Positions 1-10,410 of a DNA stretch of 12,041 nt are shown piece after piece. The position numbers were made by a program, and so were the translations under genes. Location of the stretch: the NCBI GenBank assembly GCA_030150965.1, contig JASLEW010000029.1:1-12041 (forward strand), read 5' to 3'. Numbering within the stretch: the stretch's first letter is position 1; the number at the start of each line of letters is the position of its first letter. A model generated the notes under the pieces. That model was not told the origin of the DNA and ran no database searches. It saw only the letters and a program-made list of their open reading frames with translations. The stretch is from Thermoanaerobaculia bacterium. GTDB taxonomy: Bacteria > Acidobacteriota > Thermoanaerobaculia > Multivoradales > UBA5704.

Positions 1-2
1 CG

Positions 3-50
3 GCGGGCGGCGCCCCGTCCGCCGCGCCCAGCCCGGCCCGTACGAACTGA
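3..50 (+). CDS. pntAA: Probable 3' end of NAD(P) transhydrogenase alpha subunit part 1 (partial)
   Basis: The reading frame beginning at base 3 runs as Ala/Pro/Ser-rich codons to a TGA at 48-50, 21 nt before the pntAB start. In organisms with a split alpha subunit, the soluble NAD(H)-binding part 1 gene normally sits immediately upstream of part 2, so position and spacing fit its 3' end. Only about 15 codons are visible and no family motif lies in them, so the identification rests on gene order alone. The other two frames stay open past this point, which means the frame choice is also inferred. Confidence 0.4.
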   Translation, partial: AGGAPSAAPSPARTN

Positions 51-54
51 CGTC

Positions 55-63
55 CGAGGGAGA
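55..63 (+). promoter_or_regulatory. Ribosome binding site of pntAB
   Basis: A purine-rich GAGGGAGAG run ends 8 nt before the ATG at 72. It supports that start codon and suggests independent re-initiation after the upstream stop at 48-50. Confidence 0.6.
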
Positions 64-71
64 GCCAAGCC

Positions 72-371
72 ATGAGCACCGATCTGGAGGTCGGCCTGTA
101 CGTCTTCATGCTCGCCACGTTCGTCGGGCTGGAGGTCATCAAGCGGGTGTCGCCGCTGCTGCACACGCCGCTGATGTCGCTCACCAACGCCATCTCGGCG
201 ATCGCGGTGGTGGGCGCCATCCTGATCACCGGCGCGCGCGGCGCCACCACCCTCTCCCGCGTCCTCGGCTTCATCGCGGTGACCGCGTCCACCACCAACA
301 TCGTCAGCGGCTTCCTCATCACCGACCGCATGCTCAAGATGTTCCGCAAGCGCCAGGAGGTGAAGCGGTGA
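72..371 (+). CDS. pntAB: NAD(P) transhydrogenase subunit alpha part 2 (membrane subunit)
   Basis: This 99-residue protein is the small membrane part of a three-gene (split-alpha) proton-translocating transhydrogenase. The enzyme moves hydride from NADH to NADP+ at the expense of the proton gradient. Three hydrophobic segments are visible at about residues 7-24, 37-54 and 62-84. The family signature TPLMSLTNAISAI lies at residues 32-44, and the tail is basic (residues 86-99). The length is normal for the split form, as in Rhodospirillum rubrum PntAB. The ATG is preceded by a GAGGGAGAG ribosome site. The stop codon overlaps the GTG start of pntB, so the two membrane subunits are almost certainly translationally coupled. 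Family identity is firm; regulation is not visible. Confidence 0.95.
   Translation: MSTDLEVGLYVFMLATFVGLEVIKRVSPLLHTPLMSLTNAISAIAVVGAILITGARGATTLSRVLGFIAVTASTTNIVSGFLITDRMLKMFRKRQEVKR
355..363 (+). promoter_or_regulatory. Strong Shine-Dalgarno that fixes the GTG start of pntB
   Basis: AGGAGGTGA lies inside the last codons of pntAB and its AGGAGG core ends 7 nt before the GTG at 368. It is a near-perfect match to the anti-Shine-Dalgarno sequence and decides the GTG start, which overlaps the pntAB stop codon by four bases (GTGA). Confidence 0.85.
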
Positions 372-1744
372 GCGTGTCGCTGCTGTCGCTCGCCTACATC
401 GTCGCCGCGGCGCTGTTCATCCTGTCGCTCAAGTGGCTGAGCAGCCCGGCCACCGCGCGGCGCGGCGTGCAGGTGGGCGAGCTGGGGATGCTGCTCGCCG
501 TCGTCGGCACGCTGCTGCGCCACGAGGTGGTGGACTACCAGTGGATCCTCATCGCCCTCTTCCTCGGCACGGCGATCGGCATCCCCCTCGCCTACCTGAT
601 GCCGATGACCGCGGTGCCGCAGCGGACGGCGCTGTCGCACGCCTGCGGCGCGCTGGCGGCGGCCCTGGTCGGCACCGCCGAGTACTACCGCGAGACGCCG
701 CACGGCTTCGCCATGGCGGCGCTGGTGCTGGAGGTGCTGCTCGGCTCGCTCACCTTCACCGGCAGCCTGATGGCCGCCGGCAAGCTCCAGGAGATCCTGC
801 CGACGCGGCCGATCACCTACCGCAACCAGAACCTGGTGAACCTGACCATCCTCGGCCTCGCCGTCGCCTGCGGCGTCGCCCTGGTGGCGTCGCCGGGGAC
901 GGCCTGGCTCTTCCCGGCCCTCATCGGCCTGTCCCTCGTCTTCGGCGTGCTGCTCATCGTGCCGATCGGCGGCGCCGACATGCCGACCGTCATCTCGCTG
1001 CTCAACTCCTACGCCGGCATGTCGGCGGTCGCCATGGGGTTCGTCCTCGACAACAAGCTGCTGATGATCGCCGGCGCCCTGGACGGCTCCTCGGGCTTCA
1101 TCCTGTCGATCATCATGTGCCGGGCGATGAACCGCTCCTTCACCAACGTGCTGTTCGGCGCCTTCGGCCAGGTGCAGGCCGGCGCCGCCGCCGCCGCCGC
1201 CGAGCGCACGGCGCGCAGCGCCACCCCGGAGGAAGCGGCGGCGATCCTGGAGGCGGCGCGGCTGGTCTTCGTCGTCCCAGGCTACGGCATGGCGGTGGCC
1301 CAGGCCCAGCACAAGGTGCGCGAGCTGTACGACGCCCTCTCCCGGCGCGGCGTCGACGTCCGCTTCGCCATCCACCCGGTGGCCGGCCGCATGCCGGGCC
1401 ACATGAACGTGCTGCTGGCCGAGGCCGACATCCCCTACGACAAGCTGGTCGAGATGGAGGACGCCAACTCCGAGCTGCCGCAGGCCGACGTGGCGCTGGT
1501 CATCGGCGCCAACGACGTGACCAACCCCGCCGCCCGCGGCGACCGCACCAGCCCCATCTACGGCATGCCGATCATCGACGTGGACAAAGCGCGCACGGTG
1601 ATGGTCGTCAAGCGCAGCCTGAGCCCGGGGTTCGCCGGCATCGACAACGATCTCTACTACATGGACCAGACCATGATGCTCTTCGGCGATGCCAAGGCGT
1701 TCGTCGCCGCCATGGTCAAGGAGCTGCCGGCCGCGGCGGCCTGA
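368..1744 (+). CDS. pntB: NAD(P) transhydrogenase subunit beta
   Basis: This 458-residue beta subunit completes the transhydrogenase and carries the proton channel and the NADP(H) site. Residues 1 to about 265 are strongly hydrophobic with many membrane helices. The conserved channel histidine is H91, in the SHACGALAAAL segment, and matches E. coli beta-His91 by motif. The GGADMPTVISLLNSY block at 201-215 contains the conserved aspartate (D204). An alanine-rich hinge (about 271-278) leads to the soluble NADP(H) domain. There the GYGMAVAQAQ fingerprint is at 305-314, GANDVTNPAA at 380-389 and VVKRSLSPGFAGIDN at 413-427. Length is close to the E. coli subunit (462 aa). The GTG start is fixed by an AGGAGGTGA site and a 4-nt overlap with pntAB. 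A GC-rich hairpin follows the gene. Confidence 0.97.
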   Translation: MSVSLLSLAYIVAAALFILSLKWLSSPATARRGVQVGELGMLLAVVGTLLRHEVVDYQWILIALFLGTAIGIPLAYLMPMTAVPQRTALSHACGALAAALVGTAEYYRETPHGFAMAALVLEVLLGSLTFTGSLMAAGKLQEILPTRPITYRNQNLVNLTILGLAVACGVALVASPGTAWLFPALIGLSLVFGVLLIVPIGGADMPTVISLLNSYAGMSAVAMGFVLDNKLLMIAGALDGSSGFILSIIMCRAMNRSFTNVLFGAFGQVQAGAAAAAAERTARSATPEEAAAILEAARLVFVVPGYGMAVAQAQHKVRELYDALSRRGVDVRFAIHPVAGRMPGHMNVLLAEADIPYDKLVEMEDANSELPQADVALVIGANDVTNPAARGDRTSPIYGMPIIDVDKARTVMVVKRSLSPGFAGIDNDLYYMDQTMMLFGDAKAFVAAMVKELPAAAA

Positions 1745-1778
1745 GCGGTGGGGAGCGCGCCCCGCCCAGCGGAGCGAG

Positions 1779-1799
1779 GCGCCGGCCGCCGGACGGCGC
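1779..1799 (+). terminator. GC-rich hairpin after pntB (possible terminator)
   Basis: GCGCCG (1779-1784) and CGGCGC (1794-1799) form a 6-bp stem around a 9-nt loop, 35 nt after the pntB stop. There is no following T-run, so it is not a classical intrinsic terminator. It could act with Rho or protect the 3' end of the message. Confidence 0.3.
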
Positions 1800-1802
1800 A
1801 AG

Positions 1803-1868
1803 CGTCTCTGAAGCAAATCTATGGCACATGAGCATGTCGTGCAAAAGGGTGAATCCCTTCCCGAGACG
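1803..1868 (+). ncRNA. Candidate structured RNA element upstream of the M23 peptidase gene
   Basis: The closing stem is CGTCTC (1803-1808) with GAGACG (1863-1868), six perfect base pairs. Inside it are two hairpins. One is built on ACAT/ATGT around a GAGC loop within about 1824-1842. The other is a perfect AAGGG/CCCTT stem (1845-1859) with loop TGAAT. The result would be a compact three-way junction of 66 nt. GC content here is about 50%, against well over 65% in the flanking genes, so the pairing is less likely to come from composition alone. It matches no riboswitch family I can name with confidence. A promoter lies downstream at 1918, so it may instead be a 3'-UTR element of pnt, a small RNA or a protein-binding site. 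Confidence 0.35.
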
Positions 1869-1917
1869 GCTCACCACCGTTTCCGCCAATGCTAATTGCA
1901 CATACTCACGCGAAAAG

Positions 1918-1946
1918 TTGACAGCCCGGTGTCCGCCATCAAGAAT
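1918..1946 (+). promoter_or_regulatory. Sigma70-type promoter for the M23 peptidase gene
   Basis: A perfect -35 box TTGACA (1918-1923) is followed by a 17-bp spacer and a -10 box AAGAAT (1941-1946, 4 of 6 matches to TATAAT). Transcription would start near 1953 and leave a leader of about 80 nt before the ATG at 2035. It lies in the locally AT-richer gap. No other pair of boxes this good was found in the window. Confidence 0.6.
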
Positions 1947-2034
1947 ACCGACCGCACCAGACGGACTTTGAGTCACTCCCGGCCGCACCCTTTCGACCGG
2001 AGCTGCGAGGCCCCCAGCCCCCTGAAGGCGCCCT

Positions 2035-2907
2035 ATGGCACGACAGCGCCACACGGTCATTTTCGTCCCTCACGCCCGCGCGCGGCTGCGGAAATGGCAG
2101 GTCAGCAACACCCAGATCGTCCTCGCCGTCACCTCCTTCGCCCTCCTCGCCCTGACCTGCTGCTGGCTGGCCTGGTCTCATTTCAATACGTCGTCGAGCC
2201 CGGCGGAGATGAGCCGGCTGCGGGACGAGAACTCCCGCCTCCGCCAGCTCAACCAGGGCTTCGAGACCAGCATCCGCAGCCTCCAGACCAGGCTCACCAC
2301 CTCCGAGGACCGCACCCGCCAGCTGGCGATCATGGCCGGCCTGGAGAGCCTGGGCGCCGGCGCCGAGGTGGGCGTCGGCGGTCCCCTGGACAGCCCGGCG
2401 GCCGGCGACCTCCCGTCGCTCCATAGCCGCGCCGGGCGGGTGAACGGCCTGCTCGACGCCATCGAGGCGAAGCTCGGCGAGCGGGTGCGCTGGATCTCCT
2501 CGACCCCGACCATCGCCCCGGTGCGCGGCATTCTCACCAGCGGCTTCGGCACGCGCAGCGATCCGCTGACCCACGGCCCCGGCCTCCACCAGGGGGTGGA
2601 CATCGCCGCCGCCGCCGGCCAGCCGGTGATGGCCGCCGCCGACGGCCTGGTGATGCTCGCCGGCGCGACCGGCGGCTACGGCGAGGCGGTCTACCTGGCG
2701 CACGGCTTCGGCGTGAGCACCCGCTACGGCCACCTCTCCGAGATCGACGTGAAGCCGGGGCAGCGGGTCCACCGCGGCGACCGCATCGGCCGCGTCGGCA
2801 GCACCGGCCGCTCGACCGGCGCCCACCTCCACTACGAGGTCCGCCTCGACGGCAACGCCGTCAACCCGCTCGCCTACATCCTCGATGGCGCCAGCGGCCC
2901 GTCGTAG
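2035..2907 (+). CDS. Membrane-anchored M23 family (LytM/DUF-type) peptidase with coiled coil
   Basis: This 290-residue zinc metallopeptidase-type protein is predicted to cut peptidoglycan cross-links, or to activate amidases if catalytically weak. A basic N-terminal stretch (1-25) precedes one membrane helix (about 28-48). A heptad-like coiled coil (about 56-100, starting at SRLRDENSRLRQL) and a Gly/Ala linker follow. The C-terminal M23 domain covers about 160-285. The zinc and catalytic set looks complete: H185 and D189 (HQGVD), H233 (YGHL), and H264 and H266 (AHLHYEV). The active domain should face the periplasm. The ribosome site is weak (AAGG about 8 nt upstream). It has its own promoter and lies 129 bp before secA, a gene order that recurs in several bacterial groups. 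Its exact peptide-bond specificity cannot be read from sequence. Confidence 0.9.
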   Translation: MARQRHTVIFVPHARARLRKWQVSNTQIVLAVTSFALLALTCCWLAWSHFNTSSSPAEMSRLRDENSRLRQLNQGFETSIRSLQTRLTTSEDRTRQLAIMAGLESLGAGAEVGVGGPLDSPAAGDLPSLHSRAGRVNGLLDAIEAKLGERVRWISSTPTIAPVRGILTSGFGTRSDPLTHGPGLHQGVDIAAAAGQPVMAAADGLVMLAGATGGYGEAVYLAHGFGVSTRYGHLSEIDVKPGQRVHRGDRIGRVGSTGRSTGAHLHYEVRLDGNAVNPLAYILDGASGPS

Positions 2908-2942
2908 CCCCCGGGTACCTCCCCGGCCCACCGGAATCTTTC

Positions 2943-2964
2943 TGCTAAACTTGCCGTTGTAAAT
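2943..2964 (+). promoter_or_regulatory. Possible secA promoter region (extended -10)
   Basis: In the 129-bp gap before secA, a locally AT-rich patch contains TG-C-TAAACT (2943-2951), which fits an extended -10 element. A second -10-like GTAAAT follows at 2959-2964. Neither has a convincing -35 box at the right distance. This is weak evidence that secA can be transcribed separately from the M23 gene. Confidence 0.3.
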
Positions 2965-3036
2965 GCTTGCCGCGGCGTTCCTGCCCGCGCCCCTCCCCGT
3001 GCCGCACCCAGCAGTGAACGTTGAGATGAGAGCGCG

Positions 3037-5742
<2,706 letters not shown>

Positions 5743-5749
5743 GCTCCCC

Positions 5750-5826
5750 GGAGCGGCGCTGGGCCGCTCCTATTGAAAAGGCGGCCGCCAGGCCGCTCCT
5801 GCTGCACAAGCGGCCGGTAGGCCGCT
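5750..5826 (+). repeat. Array of three REP-like palindromes between secA and guaB
   Basis: There are three successive hairpins. Unit 1 is GGAGCGGC/GCCGCTCC (5750-5770). Unit 2 is GCGGCC/GGCCGC (5781-5796, loop GCCA). Unit 3 is AGCGGCC/GGCCGCT (5809-5826, loop GGTA). The cores begin at 5753, 5781 and 5810, so the spacing is 28-29 bp, and all right arms read GCCGCTC with C/T after. Linkers differ, but two contain a short A-run. The pattern resembles REP-type extragenic palindromes. It could stabilise the secA message, terminate it, or be a scattered genomic repeat. Confidence 0.7.
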
Positions 5827-5834
5827 CTTTCCGT

Positions 5835-5846
5835 AGGAGGGAGAGA
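5835..5846 (+). promoter_or_regulatory. Ribosome binding site of guaB
   Basis: AGGAGGGAGAGA ends 7 nt before the ATG at 5854. It supports that upstream start over the in-frame ATG at 5884, which has no purine-rich site at a useful distance. Confidence 0.6.
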
Positions 5847-5853
5847 GCTCGTC

Positions 5854-7419
<1,566 letters not shown>

Positions 7420-7462
7420 GGGGGCCCCTCCAGCCCCCTCGGGCCACCAGGCTCCCCTTCCC

Positions 7463-7499
7463 GGCGTTCCGACGCCTTCCGCACTGGTGCGGTAGCACC
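7463..7499 (+). terminator. Two adjacent tetraloop hairpins after guaB
   Basis: GGCGT-TCCG-ACGCC (7463-7476) has a UNCG-class loop, and GGTGC-GGTA-GCACC (7486-7499) follows 9 nt later. Both stems are perfect 5-bp pairs, about 45 and 65 nt after the guaB stop. There is no T-run, so factor-independent termination is uncertain. They could mark the 3' end of the guaB message or the leader of the next ORF. Confidence 0.35.
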
Positions 7500-7515
7500 G
7501 CGTCACAGCGCTGCC

Positions 7516-7523
7516 AAAGGAGA
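7516..7523 (+). promoter_or_regulatory. Shine-Dalgarno before the 59-codon ORF
   Basis: AAAGGAGA, with its GGAG core ending 6 nt before the ATG at 7529, is one of the best-placed ribosome sites in the window. It is the main reason to take the short ORF seriously. Confidence 0.45.
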
Positions 7524-7528
7524 GATCC

Positions 7529-7708
7529 ATGGCGACGCGAGCCCACGGGTGCGCGTGGCGCCGGCGCGGCGTGACGGGCGGCGTGAGCCCGAGCACCTCC
7601 TGGCCCGAACCGACGGCGGCGTCGGCGAGACCTGCGACGGCGGGCGCGCGGCCCGGCGGCGGGCCGCGGCGCGGGATCTCGCCGGAAGCTCACCCGGGCC
7701 GCGGCTGA
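7529..7708 (+). CDS. Small hypothetical protein (59 aa)
   Basis: This ORF of 59 codons runs from ATG 7529 to TGA 7706-7708. I do not recognise the product. It is rich in Arg, Gly, Pro and Ala, with one Cys (position 8) and two Trp (10 and 25). It has no hydrophobic segment long enough for a membrane helix and no known motif. In favour: an AAAGGAG site at ideal spacing, and a position in an otherwise empty 451-bp gap between guaB and the permease, just after two hairpins. Against: its Arg/Gly/Pro/Ala composition is what random GC-rich DNA would encode, and another open frame overlaps it. It could be a leader peptide or a chance ORF. Confidence 0.3.
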   Translation: MATRAHGCAWRRRGVTGGVSPSTSWPEPTAASARPATAGARPGGGPRRGISPEAHPGRG

Positions 7709-7856
7709 AACCCGGCCGGCGTCGTGGCCGTAGGTCCGGATGAATCTCGCTCCGGCGGACCGCCGGCCCGGGGCCGGGCGATGCGGCCGGGGACGGGACG
7801 CGGCCATGGACGGGGGCCGAGGGTCAGGGGACACCGCGGCGCTGCCGGCCGGTGAG
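7709..7856 (+). other. GC-rich palindromic leader before the permease gene
   Basis: No convincing gene is seen here. The stretch holds nested palindromes: CCGGCGG-A-CCGCCGG (7752-7766), then GCCCG-GGGC-CGGGC (7766-7779). These could fold into a strong leader structure upstream of the permease ribosome site. No promoter boxes were recognised in this very GC-rich DNA. Confidence 0.3.
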
Positions 7857-7862
7857 AAGGAG
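7857..7862 (+). promoter_or_regulatory. Ribosome binding site of the ADOP permease
   Basis: AAGGAG ends 8 nt before the ATG at 7871. This good site supports a start without the long N-terminal extension seen in many family members. Confidence 0.65.
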
Positions 7863-7870
7863 AAGCCGCC

Positions 7871-10336
7871 ATGTCGATCGCCAAGGATCTGCGCTACGCC
7901 GCCCGGGGCCTCCGGCGCGAGCCGGGTTTCACCGCCGTGGCGGTGCTCACCCTGGGGTTGGTGATCGGCGCCAACACCGCCATCTTCAGCGTCGCCAGCG
8001 GCCTGCTGCTGCGCCCGCTGCCGCTGCCCGAGCCCGGCCGGCTGATCGAGGTCTTCCGCCACTTCCCGCAGGGGGAGGCCAACTCGATCTCCGTCCCCAT
8101 CTTCTTCTTCCTGCGCGACCGCCTGCGGCAGGAGCTGACCGGCGCGGCAGCCTACGAGGCGATCGGCGCCGGCTTCAACCTGGTGGGCGACGGCCTGCCC
8201 GAGCGCCTGCGCGGCTCGCACGTCAGCGCCAGCTTCTTCCCCACCGTCGGCGTCGAGCCGCTGCTGGGGCGCAACTTCCTGCCCGAGGAGGACCGGCCGG
8301 GGGCGCCCCACGTCGTGGTCCTGAGCCATCGCCTGTGGGCGCGGCGCTTCGGCGCCGACCCGCACGTCCTGGGCCGCGAGCTGAAGCTCAACGGCGAGGC
8401 CTACACCGTGGTCGGCGTCATGCCGCCGAGCTTCCGGTTCCCCAGCGTCGCCGAGCTGTGGACGCCGTTCTGCTTCAACCCGGCGAGCATGGAGCTGGCG
8501 AGCTACTTCGAGATCCTCGGCCGGCTGCGCCCCGGGGTGACGCTCGCCGCCGTCGACGCCAAGGCGCGGGCGGTGGCGAACGCCTACAAGGCCACCTACC
8601 CCGACCAGATGGGGCCGCAGGGCACCTTCGTCGTGCACTCGCTGCAGGACCGCCTCTACGGCCAGGCCCGCGCCGCCCTGGTGGTGCTGATGATCGCCGT
8701 CGCCGCGGTGCTGCTCATCGCCTGCGTGAACCTGGCCAACCTGCAGCTGGCGCGGGCGGCATCCCGCCAGCGCGAGATCGCCATCCGCACCGTCCTCGGC
8801 GCCGGCAGCGGGCGCATCGTGCGCCAGCTGCTGACCGAGAGCCTGCTGCTCGCGGCGCTGGGGGGCCTGGCGGGGCTGCTGCTCGGCGCGGCGGCGGTCG
8901 GCCCGCTGATGCGGTTGAGCCCGATGCAGATCGACCCGCTGGCCAAGGTCGGCATCGACGGCCGGGTGCTGGCCTTCACCGCCGGCCTGGCGCTCGCCGC
9001 GGGCCTGCTCTTCGGCCTGGCGCCGGCGTTCCAGGCGGCGCGCGCCAACCTCGCCGAGCCGCTCAAGGAGGGGTCGAACCGCACCGCCGGCAGCGTCGGC
9101 CGCCAGTGGCTGCGCCGCGCGCTGGTGATCTCCGAGGTGGCGCTGGCGCTGGTGCTCATCACCTGCGCCGCCCTGGTGGTGCGCAGCTTCAATCACGCCA
9201 TGGAGACGGCGGCCGGCTTCGACGTCGAGCACGTGCTGAGCATGAAGCTGTCGCTGCCGCTGCTGCGCTACGGCACCGCCGGCGCCGCCGGGCGGCTGGG
9301 CGAGCAGGTGACCGAGCGGCTGGAGGCCCTGCCGGGAGTGCGCGCGGCGGCCTTCATCACCAACATGCCGCTCGAGGGCGGCCCGGACCTGGAGTTCAAC
9401 GTCCTCGGCCGCAAGCCCGCCGGCGGCGACGACGGCAAGGGCAGCTACGACGCGGACTACCGCGCCGTCACGCCGGACATCTTCAAGGTGCTGAACATCC
9501 CGATCGTGCGCGGGCGCGGCTTCACCGCCGCCGACCGCCTGGGGGCGCCGCTCGTGGCGCTGATCAACGAGACCACGGCGCGCATGGCGTTCCCCCACCA
9601 GGACCCGATCGGCCAGCGCATCATGGTGGGCGTGCAGGGGAACGGCCAGTCGGAGCTCAACGACCGCGGCCCGCGCACCATCGTCGGCGTGGTGCGCGAC
9701 ATCCGCGAGGACGGCCTCGACCGGCCGGTGCCGGAGATGCTCTACGTGCCCATGGGGCAGATCCCCGACCCGCTGCTCAAGCTCCTGGTCAAGCTGCTGC
9801 CGGCGAGCGTCGCGGTGCGCACGGCGGCCGACTCGCCGGCCCTCACGGCGCAGATGAAGAAGGCCATCTGGTCGGTCGATCCCGGCCAGCCGGTGGACGA
9901 CGTCAAGTCGATGCGCGCGATCCGCGACCAGTCGCTGGGCGCCCGGCGCTTCCTCACCACCCTGCTGAGCCTGCTGGCCCTGCTGGCGCTGGCCCTCTCC
10001 GCCGTCGGCATCTACGGCGTCCTCTCCTACCTCGTCCACCAGCGCACCCGCGAGATCGGCGTGCGCCTGGCCCTGGGCGCCTCCACCTCCCAGGTGCTGC
10101 GCCTGGTCCTGGGCCAGGGCTTCGGCGCCGTCCTCGCCGGCATCGCGCTCGGCCTGGCGGGCGCCTTCGGCCTCACCCGCCTGCTCACCAGCCTCCTCTA
10201 CGGCGTGACCGCGCGCGACCCGCTGACCTTCCTCTTCACCCCGGCCTTCCTGGCGGCGGTCGCCCTGCTCGCCAGCTCGATCCCCGCCCACCGCGCCAGC
10301 CGCCTCGACCCGCTGGCGGCGCTGCGCGAGGAGTGA
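7871..10336 (+). CDS. ADOP-type duplicated ABC transporter permease (MacB/FtsX family)
   Basis: This 821-residue inner-membrane permease has two tandem MacB/FtsX modules. The first transmembrane segment (about 19-45) follows the family opening DLRYAARGLRREPGF. A periplasmic MacB-type core domain spans about 46-265, and the first FtsX helices about 268-390 with REIAIR at 301-306. A second module opens with a helix near 417-437, has a second periplasmic domain (about 440-690), then final helices from about 694 with REIGVR at 727-732. The end RASRLDPLAALREE is typical of ADOP proteins. The duplicated REI(A/G)xR coupling motifs show the internal duplication. No ATPase gene is adjacent, which fits the 'orphan' status of this family. 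The substrate is unknown; MacB relatives drive mechanotransmission for export or lipoprotein work. It lies convergent with the minus-strand remnant that follows. Confidence 0.92.
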   Translation: MSIAKDLRYAARGLRREPGFTAVAVLTLGLVIGANTAIFSVASGLLLRPLPLPEPGRLIEVFRHFPQGEANSISVPIFFFLRDRLRQELTGAAAYEAIGAGFNLVGDGLPERLRGSHVSASFFPTVGVEPLLGRNFLPEEDRPGAPHVVVLSHRLWARRFGADPHVLGRELKLNGEAYTVVGVMPPSFRFPSVAELWTPFCFNPASMELASYFEILGRLRPGVTLAAVDAKARAVANAYKATYPDQMGPQGTFVVHSLQDRLYGQARAALVVLMIAVAAVLLIACVNLANLQLARAASRQREIAIRTVLGAGSGRIVRQLLTESLLLAALGGLAGLLLGAAAVGPLMRLSPMQIDPLAKVGIDGRVLAFTAGLALAAGLLFGLAPAFQAARANLAEPLKEGSNRTAGSVGRQWLRRALVISEVALALVLITCAALVVRSFNHAMETAAGFDVEHVLSMKLSLPLLRYGTAGAAGRLGEQVTERLEALPGVRAAAFITNMPLEGGPDLEFNVLGRKPAGGDDGKGSYDADYRAVTPDIFKVLNIPIVRGRGFTAADRLGAPLVALINETTARMAFPHQDPIGQRIMVGVQGNGQSELNDRGPRTIVGVVRDIREDGLDRPVPEMLYVPMGQIPDPLLKLLVKLLPASVAVRTAADSPALTAQMKKAIWSVDPGQPVDDVKSMRAIRDQSLGARRFLTTLLSLLALLALALSAVGIYGVLSYLVHQRTREIGVRLALGASTSQVLRLVLGQGFGAVLAGIALGLAGAFGLTRLLTSLLYGVTARDPLTFLFTPAFLAAVALLASSIPAHRASRLDPLAALREE

Positions 10337-10353
10337 TGGGAGGCAGGTCCGTC

Positions 10354-10410
10354 TCAGCTCTCGTCGATGCAGTCCTGGATGTGCGCCAGGTAGATGCGAT
10401 CGTCTTTCAA
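10354..10410 (-). pseudogene. Truncated HEPN/DUF86 (HepT-type) toxin gene remnant
   Basis: On the minus strand a TTG at 10410-10408 overlaps the stop of the nucleotidyltransferase gene (TTGA) and opens a frame of 18 codons, LKDDRIYLAHIQDCIDES, before TGA at 10356-10354. This matches the usual N-terminus of DUF86/HepT proteins, which start with (M)xDDxxYLxHIxDxI and are normally 110-140 residues long. It also sits exactly where hepT stands after an MNT gene. Everything after the first helix is missing, including the RxxxxxH RNase motif. Only 17 bp separate the stop from the permease stop codon, and the other frames there look nothing like HEPN. The toxin is therefore truncated and presumably dead. 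Identification rests on a short match plus context. Confidence 0.6.

Noticed and set aside
1186..1200. GCC trinucleotide run in pntB as a microsatellite
   Set aside because: It encodes the alanine-rich hinge between the membrane and NADP domains, a flexible linker in this family. It is short and in frame.
1800..1900. Direct assignment of the leader to the c-di-AMP (ydaO) or c-di-GMP (GEMM) riboswitch
   Set aside because: Only GGGTGAATC resembles a ydaO block; the GGGGAACC-type block and the 3' conserved block are absent. GEMM hallmarks (a GNRA loop with its receptor, and the conserved CGCAAAGCC-like strand) are also missing. A promoter lies downstream of it.
5773..5778. TTGAAA as a -35 box for guaB
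   Set aside because: No acceptable -10 box lies 16-18 bp downstream; that stretch is inside the GC-rich hairpins.
7740..7964. Plus-strand ORF of 74 codons starting before the permease
   Set aside because: It has no ribosome site, overlaps the permease start in another frame, and its second half is a shadow of the permease.
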